Source of the DNA: Rhodospirillaceae bacterium
GTDB taxonomy: Bacteria; Pseudomonadota; Alphaproteobacteria; Rhodospirillales; Rhodospirillaceae
Direction of reading: 5' to 3'
DNA: 33,175 bases
NCBI GenBank assembly: GCA_004297485.1
Contig: SCTM01000053.1
Location: 1 to 33,175, forward strand
Below are positions 1 to 6,777 of this stretch, in pieces (position 1 is the stretch's first letter; every line of letters starts with the position of its first letter). The notes beneath the pieces were generated by a model. The model made no database searches and was not told the DNA's origin. It worked only from the letters and a program-made list of their open reading frames with translations. The position numbers and the translations under genes were made by a program.

Positions 1-10
1 ACCTCGCTCC

Positions 11-59
11 GCTCGGCACCCTCTCCCCGGCGGGGAGAGGGTTGGGGTGAGGGGGCGCT
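11..59. repeat. 49-bp dispersed repeat with GC hairpin, copy 1
   Basis: This stretch is 48/49 identical to positions 2158-2206. Its core is a perfect hairpin with arms CCCTCTCCCC (19-28) and GGGGAGAGGG (32-41) around a 3-nt loop, followed by a G-rich tail. A diverged partial copy sits at 20680-20707. The pattern fits a REP-like intergenic repeat. It lies upstream of the uracil-DNA glycosylase and argues for starting that gene downstream of it. Confidence 0.8.
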
Positions 60-94
60 TGCGCTTCCGCGTGAAGCAATCGGGCTCTGAGAAC

Positions 95-748
95 ATGGCG
101 ATAACCGCACAAGCTCTCGCTGGGCCAGCCCCCGATTGCGGCCTGTGTCCGCGTCTGGTCGCCTTCCGCCGCGACAACCGCAAAGCCCACGCCGACTGGT
201 TCAACGGCGCGGTGCCGGCCTTTGGTCCGGCCACGGCGCGGGTGCTGGTGGTGGGACTGGCGCCGGGGCTCCAGGGCGCCAACCGGACCGGACGTCCCTT
301 CACCGGCGACTACGCGGGCGTGCTGCTCTATCCCACCTTGCTGAAATTCGGGCTGGCCAAGGGAACCTACGGCGCCGATCCCGGCGATGGTCTCACCCTG
401 GTTGATTGCCGCATCACCAACGCCGTGCGCTGCGTGCCGCCCGCCAACAAGCCCACCCCGGCGGAGCAGAATACCTGCCGCAGCTTTCTCGTCGCCGAGA
501 TGGCCGCGCTGCCCAAGCTCAAAGCCATCCTCGCCCTCGGCCGCATCGCCCACGATGCGGTGGTGACGACGCTTGGTCTACGCAAGTCCGCCGTGCCCTT
601 CGGCCATGGCAAGATTCACAAGATCAGCGACAAGCTGATCCTGGCCGACAGCTACCACTGCTCACGCTACAACGTGAACACGGGACGGCTGACGACGGAG
701 ATGTTTGAGGCGGTGGTGAAAAAGGTGGTGGGCGCAGCTAACGAATAG
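95..748 (+). CDS. Uracil-DNA glycosylase, family 5 (UDGb-like)
   Basis: Predicted to excise uracil, and probably other deaminated bases, from DNA as the first step of base-excision repair. With a start at 95 the protein is 217 residues. Cys15, Cys18, Cys113 and Cys128 fit the four-cysteine iron-sulfur pattern of family 4/5 enzymes. The motif GLAPGLQGANRTGRPFTGD (residues 54-72) is the family 5 version of motif A, which lacks the usual catalytic acid near its start. HCSRYNVNTGRL near residue 188 is the C-terminal substrate-binding motif. An upstream in-frame ATG at 47 would translate part of the dispersed repeat at 11-59, so the ATG at 95 is preferred. The gene converges on the orphan gene at 773-1294 with only 24 bases between them. 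Confidence 0.88.
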   Translation: MAITAQALAGPAPDCGLCPRLVAFRRDNRKAHADWFNGAVPAFGPATARVLVVGLAPGLQGANRTGRPFTGDYAGVLLYPTLLKFGLAKGTYGADPGDGLTLVDCRITNAVRCVPPANKPTPAEQNTCRSFLVAEMAALPKLKAILALGRIAHDAVVTTLGLRKSAVPFGHGKIHKISDKLILADSYHCSRYNVNTGRLTTEMFEAVVKKVVGAANE

Positions 749-772
749 TTCACTTCGTTGATGCGCGACGCA

Positions 773-1294
773 TTAATGCTTACCAGAAATAAGTTCATAT
801 GCCTTTGCGATACCTACAAGATACCCAACGGCACTACCGCCCAAGGTGAACCATTCCTGGGCTCTAACCTTCCATAATGGTCGGTGCCTATAAAGTTGCT
901 CTCCATGTAAGCGGCCCGTCATCGCGGCTTTATAGACACCGTCAGTATCCTTGCGGAATTGCGCAAGGTAGGACTCAAATAATTGCGGGCCACCGAATCG
1001 ACCGAACTTTGTCGTAAGTTGGCTAATGAACCAGTCAATTTCGTTCTGCAATAACCCTATGTGCTCTGTAGGGTCGGTCCATTCTTGCTTGCAATAAAGC
1101 AGGTACTCCCGCGTCAACACGTCGAGTGCCGCTTCGCAATGACGGCATGCAAGTTCACCAATTCCGCGCCCCTGTGCCGATTCTGATAGCGGATATTTTG
1201 CTCGGATAGGGACGACCTCCCGTTCGATGGCCGCGAAACGTGAATCAACCAAGCTATGAAGCCGCCCCACGATATAGGATTCTTCGAAACTCAT
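773..1294 (-). CDS. Hypothetical protein, AT-richer than neighbours
   Basis: I do not recognise this 173-residue protein. The ATG at 1294 is chosen because GGAG lies six bases upstream; a GTG at 1306 is the other option. The sequence looks largely helical and soluble, with many charged residues, a CRHC pair around residues 50-53, and a mildly hydrophobic glycine-rich stretch (GGSAVGYLVGIAKAYELI) close to the C-terminus. No signal peptide is visible. Base composition is clearly lower in GC than the flanking genes and the codon choice differs, which suggests relatively recent acquisition. It stands alone between two unrelated genes, converging with the glycosylase and upstream of no obvious partner. 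The reading frame is intact and has a good ribosome-binding site, so it is probably a real gene. Confidence 0.6.
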   Translation of the reverse strand: MSFEESYIVGRLHSLVDSRFAAIEREVVPIRAKYPLSESAQGRGIGELACRHCEAALDVLTREYLLYCKQEWTDPTEHIGLLQNEIDWFISQLTTKFGRFGGPQLFESYLAQFRKDTDGVYKAAMTGRLHGEQLYRHRPLWKVRAQEWFTLGGSAVGYLVGIAKAYELISGKH

Positions 1295-1386
1295 TGCGAT
1301 CTCCACGACATCACGGCGACACCCGATGTAACGTTAGAAGAATTGGATGGAAACCTCACGAAAGCTGGATGACTTCAGACCTTCGC

Positions 1387-2055
1387 TCAATCATACCTCT
1401 CCTCCTTCCACGGATCGCCGCGCATGTGATAGCCGCGCGCTTCCCAGTAGCCGGGCTGATCCTTCTCCATGAAGGTGATGTGGCGAAGCCACTTGGCGCT
1501 TTTCCAGAAATAGAGATGCGGAACCACCAGCCGCACCGGACCACCGTGCTCGCGCGCCAGGGGCTGCCCCTGCCAGGTGTGAGCGATGAGCACGTCGTCG
1601 CGGTCGATGTCCGATAGCGGCAGATTGGTCGAGTAACCGTCGTAGCTGCGCAGCATCACGAACTTGGCCGTGTCGAAAGGTTTCACCGCCGCCAACAACG
1701 CGCGCATGGGCACACCAACCCACGTGTTCTCGTATCGCGACCATGTGGTGACGCAGTGGATGTCGTTGGTGAGGGTTACTTGGGGCTGGGCGTTGAAGGT
1801 CTTCCAGTCCCATTTCAACGGGTGCTTCACCTGTCCCGCCACCGACAGGGTCCAGTCGTTGGGGTTGAGATTGGGCTGCACGCCCAGATCGAGCACCGGA
1901 AAATCCTTGGTCAGGCGTTGGCCGGGCGGCAACCGCGCCTTGGTGGGGTCGGCCGTGGTGCCGGTAAGGCCGCGTCCGTCCCGCGCCCACTGTTCCTTGG
2001 TGCGGATGAGTTTGTCCTTAACCGGACCAGTTGGTTCGTCGTTATCGTCTGTCAC
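1387..2055 (-). CDS. Sulfite-oxidase-like molybdopterin oxidoreductase
   Basis: A 222-residue protein of the oxidoreductase molybdopterin-binding (sulfite oxidase / YedY-like) superfamily. IHCVTTWSR places the molybdenum-ligating cysteine at residue 101, and the later segment ending in VPHLYFWKSAKWL is typical of the family. There is no Tat or Sec signal and no C-terminal dimerisation domain, so it resembles the short cytosolic 'sulfite oxidase-like' enzymes and not periplasmic MsrP; no MsrQ-type membrane partner is nearby. The substrate cannot be inferred. The start is GTG at 2055 with GGAG five bases upstream. It is transcribed in the same direction as yccF, but a dispersed repeat lies between them, so co-transcription is uncertain. 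Confidence 0.85.
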   Translation of the reverse strand: MTDDNDEPTGPVKDKLIRTKEQWARDGRGLTGTTADPTKARLPPGQRLTKDFPVLDLGVQPNLNPNDWTLSVAGQVKHPLKWDWKTFNAQPQVTLTNDIHCVTTWSRYENTWVGVPMRALLAAVKPFDTAKFVMLRSYDGYSTNLPLSDIDRDDVLIAHTWQGQPLAREHGGPVRLVVPHLYFWKSAKWLRHITFMEKDQPGYWEARGYHMRGDPWKEERYD

Positions 2056-2157
2056 AGACGCTCCGTGCAGTGTACCGATTACGAAATTTGATGAAGTTAA
2101 ATCTCCCCCTCACCGCCTCGCCCATTCTTAATCCGGGCGACGATGTCGCCCGGTCGG

Positions 2158-2206
2158 GCTCGGCACCCTCTCCCCCGCGGGGAGAGGGTTGGGGTGAGGG
2201 GGCGCT
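2158..2206. repeat. 49-bp dispersed repeat with GC hairpin, copy 2
   Basis: Almost identical to 11-59, with one substitution in the hairpin loop region. It lies in the 165-bp gap between yccF and the sulfite-oxidase-like gene, so it could act as an RNA hairpin at the 3' end of yccF. The same G-rich tail is kept, which shows that the repeat unit is longer than the hairpin itself. Confidence 0.8.
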
Positions 2207-2220
2207 ACACACGATCCAGT

Positions 2221-2592
2221 TCATTCGGTAGGAACAATCACTGTACCGACCGGCGCCAAGCTGAGACCAGCAAGTTTAAGGTGCGCCCAGGCGAACGGCA
2301 AACCGATGATGGTCACGGCCAGCAGCGCCGCATGCACCAAATGGCCAAGCGCAAGCCACCATCCGCCGAATATAAACCACACCACATTGCCGAGGAAGCT
2401 CAGCGGGCCGGTGCTGCCGTTCTCGACCTTCTGGCCGAAAGGCAGCAACGTATATCCCGCGATCCGGAGGCACGCCGGTGTCCACGGCAATCCGACAATA
2501 GTGATGGCCATCAATAGCGCCGCCACGAGCCAGCCGAGGGACATCAACAGTCCGCCACAGATCAGCCAGAGGATGTTGAGCAGCAAGTTCAC
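2221..2592 (-). CDS. yccF: YccF family inner-membrane protein
   Basis: A 123-residue membrane protein with two repeated halves, each carrying the YccF-domain pattern: ILWLICGGLLMSLGW...ITIVGLPW in the first half and VVWFIFGGWWLALGH...VTIIGLPF in the second. Each half holds one or two hydrophobic helices ending in the conserved I-x-G-L-P-(W/F) signature. The molecular role of YccF is not established. The start is GTG at 2592 with GAGGTGG five bases upstream. It follows smpB by 31 bases on the same strand and may be co-transcribed with it. Length is normal for the family. Confidence 0.87.
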   Translation of the reverse strand: MNLLLNILWLICGGLLMSLGWLVAALLMAITIVGLPWTPACLRIAGYTLLPFGQKVENGSTGPLSFLGNVVWFIFGGWWLALGHLVHAALLAVTIIGLPFAWAHLKLAGLSLAPVGTVIVPTE

Positions 2593-2623
2593 GATTCCAC
2601 CTCGGGATGATTATGGTGCACAA

Positions 2624-3097
2624 TCACCCCTTGGCGCGCATCACCCGCGCCTGCTCCCGTTGCCACTCGCGCTTCTTGATGTCCTCGCGGCGGTCGATGT
2701 GGTTCTTGCCCTTGGCCAGACCGAGCGTGACTTTCGCCAGGCCGCGCGCGTTGAAAAACATGCTGAGCGGCACAACCGTCATGCCCTGGCGCCCGACCGC
2801 CGCCGACAGCCGATGAATCTCCTTTTTATGGAGCAACAGCTTTCGTTTGCGCTTTTCATCATGTTGGAAATGGCTGGCGCCTTCGTATGCAGGAATGTGC
2901 AGATTGATAAGGTAGAAGCCATCGCCCTCCGGCTGGGCGAACGCTTCGGTCAAGGTACAGCGACCCTTGCGCAGGGATTTGACCTCGCTGCCGGTGAGGA
3001 CGATGCCGGCTTCGACGGTATCCTCAATGGCGAAGTCGTGGCGCGCCTTGCGGTTCTGCGCCACCGTGCCGTGAGAGATGAGGGCAGCTTTGGTCAT
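2624..3097 (-). CDS. smpB: SsrA-binding protein SmpB
   Basis: The 157-residue tmRNA-binding protein that delivers SsrA RNA to stalled ribosomes for trans-translation. Family signatures are clear: VAQNRKARHDFAIEDTVEAG near the N-terminus, TGSEVKSLRKG, the YEGASHFQHDEKRKRKLLLHKKEI stretch and a basic C-terminal tail rich in Lys and Arg. It lies downstream of dapA on the same strand, an arrangement common in alphaproteobacteria, although here a 271-bp repeat-filled gap intervenes. The ATG at 3097 has only a weak Shine-Dalgarno sequence. The tmRNA gene itself is not visible in this window. Confidence 0.96.
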   Translation of the reverse strand: MTKAALISHGTVAQNRKARHDFAIEDTVEAGIVLTGSEVKSLRKGRCTLTEAFAQPEGDGFYLINLHIPAYEGASHFQHDEKRKRKLLLHKKEIHRLSAAVGRQGMTVVPLSMFFNARGLAKVTLGLAKGKNHIDRREDIKKREWQREQARVMRAKG

Positions 3098-3156
3098 TGA
3101 TGCGTTGAATCCAAGCTCGACAATAGAATTCGCGGTTTCAGAGAATCTCAGTCGTC

Positions 3157-3224
3157 ATTCCCGTGCCGGCGGGCGAAGGCCCGCCACTATAAACCGCGCG
3201 CGTCTTAGCGCGCGACACGGGAAT
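3157..3224. repeat. Cloverleaf-like structured repeat
   Basis: Outer arms ATTCCCGTG (3157-3165) and CACGGGAAT (3216-3224) are perfectly complementary and enclose two perfect internal hairpins: GGCGGGC/GCCCGCC (3168-3174 with 3179-3185) and CGCGCGC/GCGCGCG (3195-3201 with 3208-3214). The result is a three-way junction in either strand. It lies in the dapA-smpB gap and looks like a small mobile palindromic repeat and not a gene. It could fold in a dapA-smpB transcript. Confidence 0.75.
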
Positions 3225-3243
3225 CCAGGGTTACAAAGCCAGC

Positions 3244-3318
3244 GGGATGCAGAAAAATCAACGGTTGCCGCATCCCACCGAGTCACACACTCTGGATCAC
3301 CGGGACAAGCCCGGTGAT
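3244..3318. repeat. Second palindromic repeat in the dapA-smpB gap
   Basis: It contains GGGATGC (3244-3250) paired with GCATCCC (3270-3276), and then the perfect hairpin ATCACCGGG (3296-3304) / CCCGGTGAT (3310-3318). The 'ATCACCGGG-ACAAG-CCCGGTGAT' form resembles widespread alphaproteobacterial intergenic repeats. A related degenerate unit is at 29793-29811. Together with 3157-3224 it fills most of the 271-bp gap, which otherwise shows no gene. Confidence 0.65.
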
Positions 3319-3368
3319 GACAGCGGAGGCGGTTCACCCTGCGGAGAATTACCGCCGCAATCGAAACG

Positions 3369-4247
3369 CTAATCCTCGATCAGGCCGACCGCGCGCAGGG
3401 CCTCTTCGACCCGGGCCTGGGATTTGACCGAAAGCGGTGCCAGCGGCAACCGCGTCTCGGCGGTGCACTTCCCAAGCATATAGGCGGCGAACTTCACCGG
3501 CGCCGGGTTGGTCTCCACGAACATAGCTTCGTGGAGCGGCGCAAGAATGTCGCGAATGCGGAATACGTCCTCATAGCTTTCCAGCTGCCAGGCATCCTGC
3601 AGCTGCGCGCACAGACGCGGCGCGACGTTGGCCGAGACGGAGATGCAACCGACGCCACCCTGGGCGAGGAACGCGACCGAGGTCAGGTCCTCACCGGACA
3701 GCTGCGCAAAGCTATCGCCGAGGTCGAGGCGAACGCGTACCGGACGCGCCAGATCGTTGGAGGCGTCCTTGACCCCGATAATGTTCGGATGCTTGGCCAG
3801 CTGCACCATGGTCTGGTGGCTCATGTCGATGACCGACCTGCCAGGTATGTTGTAGATCAGGATGGGAATCTCCACCGCGTCGGCGATGGCGCGGTAGTGC
3901 AGCAACAAACCTTCCTGGGTCGGCTTGTTATAGTACGGCGTCACCACCAGCGCGCCATCGGCACCGGCACGCTTGGCGTGCTTGGTCAGCTCGATGGCTT
4001 CCGCCGTGGAATTGGACCCGGTTCCGGCGATGACGGGCACGCGCCCCTTGGCAACCTCGACGCACAATTCCACCACCCGGCGATGCTCTTCATGAGACAA
4101 AGTCGGTGACTCCCCGGTGGTGCCGCAGGGCACCAGCCCGTGGATACCTTCTTGAATCTGCCATTCGACAAATTCCTGGAAAGCTTTTTCGTCGACCTTG
4201 CCGTTACGGAAGGGTGTGAGAAGAGCGGTGAGCGCCCCGCGGAACAT
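3369..4247 (-). CDS. dapA: 4-hydroxy-tetrahydrodipicolinate synthase
   Basis: Condenses pyruvate with aspartate semialdehyde in the diaminopimelate/lysine pathway that feeds peptidoglycan. With ATG at 4247 the protein is 292 residues, the standard length. Catalytic residues are in canonical positions: GTTGES (42-47), Tyr132 in LIYNIPGR, and the Schiff-base lysine Lys160 in IIGVKD. Two adjacent ATG codons (4250 and 4247) follow GGGAG; the second has the better spacing. An open frame extends further upstream to 4442 but has no family similarity. It is divergent from slt, sharing a 200-bp intergenic region, and precedes smpB. Confidence 0.96.
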   Translation of the reverse strand: MFRGALTALLTPFRNGKVDEKAFQEFVEWQIQEGIHGLVPCGTTGESPTLSHEEHRRVVELCVEVAKGRVPVIAGTGSNSTAEAIELTKHAKRAGADGALVVTPYYNKPTQEGLLLHYRAIADAVEIPILIYNIPGRSVIDMSHQTMVQLAKHPNIIGVKDASNDLARPVRVRLDLGDSFAQLSGEDLTSVAFLAQGGVGCISVSANVAPRLCAQLQDAWQLESYEDVFRIRDILAPLHEAMFVETNPAPVKFAAYMLGKCTAETRLPLAPLSVKSQARVEEALRAVGLIED

Positions 4248-4447
4248 CATAATCTCCCAATAAAAACTGCGGCGGACCTTAGCACAGGAACCCACGTCTG
4301 CAAGGGAACCGTCCCGGGCCATGCCCCCGGACTTGCTCATAGACTTGCCCCTAGACTTGCTCCCTCGGGCGGCACGGCTTAAGAGTTTAGCCCGTGTAAC
4401 GGCCGCAGCCCGGACGTGTCGCCGAAGAACCAGGATCACCATTACGC

Positions 4448-6736
4448 ATGCACGAGCCGCCCGGCGCCCGTAAGGACCTGCGCTACCGATTTCCCCGATC
4501 CGTCACGATCCTCGCCTTGGCTCTGGCGGTCTTGCTGGCCGCGCCGGCCATGCCGCGCGCGCAAACGCCAGAGGCTCCCCCTGCCCCGGCGCCGGCCGCA
4601 CCGGAAGCGCCTCAGAAAAACGCCCCCGCCCACGCAAAAAAGCACGGGGGCAAAAAGAGCGCTCATCATGCGCCGAAGAGTGCCAAGCCGAAGCCCGGTA
4701 AAGCCAAGGAGGGCAAAACCAAGCCCGGCGGCGGCAAAAAGAAGCCGCTCCCTCCGCTTCCGGCATCGGCCCGGGCCCCGGCTTTGCCGCGGCGCGAGCC
4801 CATCACGCTCACGGCCAAAGACCGGGAAGCTTTCGCCGAGGCCATGAAGGCGGTTTCCGCCCACGCATGGCCCCACGCGCAAGCGGCCGTGGCGCGAACC
4901 GATAACCCGATCCTCAAGAAGGTCGTGGACTGGAGCTATATGCGTGAGCCCGGCGCTCACGTTCCGTTCGCCGACCGCGTCGCGTTCATCACCAATAATC
5001 CGGGATGGCCCGGGTTAAAAGAATTGCAGCGGCGCACCGAGGAAGCGCTCGACGATCCCATCACCGTCACCGTGCCGGCGGCGCTGGTGGCCTGGTTCAA
5101 CGACCACCCGCCGCTGACCACCGCGGGCCAAGTCGGATATGCGCGCGCGCTGCAGACGGTGGGCGAAACCGACAAGGCCGCCCAGATCGCGCGCCAAGCC
5201 TGGATTACCGGCAGCTTCGATCGTTCCACGGAGCGCGCGTTCCTGGACACTTTCGGCGGCCTGCTCACACCCGGCGATCATCGGCAGCGGTTGGATAACC
5301 TGCTTTACGACGAGGATACGGCGGAGGCGGAGCGGATGTTTCCCCGCGTCGATACCGCCACCGCCGCCACGGCGAAGGCGCGGATATCGCTCATCACGTC
5401 CACCGGAAACGTCGATGCCCTGCTCCGGGCGGTACCGCCGGAATTCGCCGGTGATCCTGGGTTGCTCTATGACCGCATCAAATGGCGCCGCCGCCACGAC
5501 CAGGACGACGCGGCCCGTGCCCTATTGCCGCAAGAGCCGGATCGCGGCCCGCGCGCCGACCTGATGTGGAAAGAGCGCGAAGCCTTGGCCGAGGATGCCC
5601 TCGATAACGGCCTCATCACCGAGGCCTATAATATCGTGAAAAATCACGGCGAACTCACGGCCGCCACGGGGCTGGCCGACGCGGAATGGATGGCAGGCTG
5701 GATCTCGCTCCGTTTCCTCAAGGACGGGGAGATGGCCCTGCCCCATTTTGAAAAAGTCTACGACACGGTGCAAATGCCCGCCAATCTGGCCCGGGGTGCC
5801 TATTGGACCGGCCGGGCCGCCGCATCTCTCGGTCGCGCGGACATCGCCGCGGACTGGTACCGGCGCGCCGCCATTTATGTCACGACCTACTATGGGCAAC
5901 TGGCCCTCGCGCGCCTGCACGACGATCCGCTTCCGGCACTGTCCGACGATCCCGTTCCCACGGCCGATGATCGCGCCGACTTCGAAGCCCGTGAGTTGAC
6001 CCAGGCCATGCGCGCTTTGGCCGACGTCGGCGACACGACTTACCTGCGGGCATTCATTCTCGCCCTCGCGGAGTCATCGGACGACGCGACGGATCGTCTC
6101 ATGGCCGCCGAAATCGCCGATCGTCTCGGGCACCCGGATTGGGGCGTGACCCTCGCCCGCCAAGCGGGGCGCAGCAACATCACGCTGTTGACTTACGGCT
6201 TCCCCGTCCCCGCGTATCAGGTTCCAACCGAACCGGAGCGCGCTTTCATTCTGGCGATCACCCGCCAGGAGAGCAATTTCGATCCGAACGCCCGAAGCGG
6301 CGCGGGCGCCATGGGGCTGATGCAACTTATGCCGTTAACGGCGAAAGCCATGGCCAAGTCCAACGGCGTCAAATTCAGCGGCCCGAAATTGATCGCCGAC
6401 CCCGCCTACAATCTGCGGCTCGGGGCGCTATACCTGAAGACGTTGGTGAACAGCTTCGGTGGTTCATACCTGCTGGCGGCCGCCGCCTATAACGCCGGAC
6501 CCGGGCGCGTGCATCAATGGATGCGCGAATTCGGTGATCCCCGCGACGGACAAACCGATCCCATCGATTGGGTCGAAAAGATTCCCTTCGGCGAAACCCG
6601 CGCCTACGTACAGCGGGTGCTTGAGAATATGATGATCTACCGCGCGCGGCTGGCCAAGACGCGAGCCATCGGTCAGACCCTGGAAACCGAACTCGCCCGG
6701 CCCGGCGTGAAACCGCCCGACGATACGCCGGGGTAA
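4448..6736 (+). CDS. slt: Soluble lytic murein transglycosylase (Slt-type)
   Basis: A 762-residue periplasmic enzyme predicted to cleave the MurNAc-GlcNAc bond of peptidoglycan. An N-terminal signal peptide (hydrophobic core about residues 18-33) is followed by an unusually long low-complexity linker rich in Ala, Pro, Lys and Gly (about residues 36-110). Next comes an alpha-helical superhelical region (about 120-570) and a C-terminal SLT domain. The catalytic glutamate is Glu608 in ITRQESNFDP, followed by GAMGLMQLMP and AAYNAGPGRV, all standard. It is divergent from dapA and convergent with the Rieske oxygenase gene. The hairpin immediately after its stop is a likely terminator. The linker makes it longer than classical Slt70. 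Confidence 0.93.
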   Translation: MHEPPGARKDLRYRFPRSVTILALALAVLLAAPAMPRAQTPEAPPAPAPAAPEAPQKNAPAHAKKHGGKKSAHHAPKSAKPKPGKAKEGKTKPGGGKKKPLPPLPASARAPALPRREPITLTAKDREAFAEAMKAVSAHAWPHAQAAVARTDNPILKKVVDWSYMREPGAHVPFADRVAFITNNPGWPGLKELQRRTEEALDDPITVTVPAALVAWFNDHPPLTTAGQVGYARALQTVGETDKAAQIARQAWITGSFDRSTERAFLDTFGGLLTPGDHRQRLDNLLYDEDTAEAERMFPRVDTATAATAKARISLITSTGNVDALLRAVPPEFAGDPGLLYDRIKWRRRHDQDDAARALLPQEPDRGPRADLMWKEREALAEDALDNGLITEAYNIVKNHGELTAATGLADAEWMAGWISLRFLKDGEMALPHFEKVYDTVQMPANLARGAYWTGRAAASLGRADIAADWYRRAAIYVTTYYGQLALARLHDDPLPALSDDPVPTADDRADFEARELTQAMRALADVGDTTYLRAFILALAESSDDATDRLMAAEIADRLGHPDWGVTLARQAGRSNITLLTYGFPVPAYQVPTEPERAFILAITRQESNFDPNARSGAGAMGLMQLMPLTAKAMAKSNGVKFSGPKLIADPAYNLRLGALYLKTLVNSFGGSYLLAAAAYNAGPGRVHQWMREFGDPRDGQTDPIDWVEKIPFGETRAYVQRVLENMMIYRARLAKTRAIGQTLETELARPGVKPPDDTPG

Positions 6737-6737
6737 C

Positions 6738-6777
6738 GCGCGGAGCGATCCATTCGCCCCACGCTGCGCGCTTTATT
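6738..6777 (+). terminator. Probable intrinsic terminator of slt
   Basis: GCGCGGAGCG (6738-6747) can pair with CGCTGCGCGC (6762-6771) at nine of ten positions, and the plus strand continues with CTTTATTT. It begins one base after the slt stop codon and occupies the short gap between slt and the convergent oxygenase gene. The T-tract is on the plus-strand side only, so it serves slt better than its neighbour. Confidence 0.55.

Noticed and set aside
740-773. Small inverted repeats (AACGAA/TTCGTT and ATGCG/CGCAT) between the glycosylase and the orphan gene
   Set aside because: Arms are only five or six bases and no T-tract follows, so a terminator call is not supported.
2143-2517. A plus-strand frame starting in the dispersed repeat and running opposite yccF
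   Set aside because: It translates the G-rich repeat and then antisense yccF; YccF on the minus strand is a clear family member.
3157-3224. Possible tRNA-like gene because of the cloverleaf fold
   Set aside because: There is no anticodon arm, T-arm consensus or CCA-type end, and the stems are simple GC palindromes typical of intergenic repeats.
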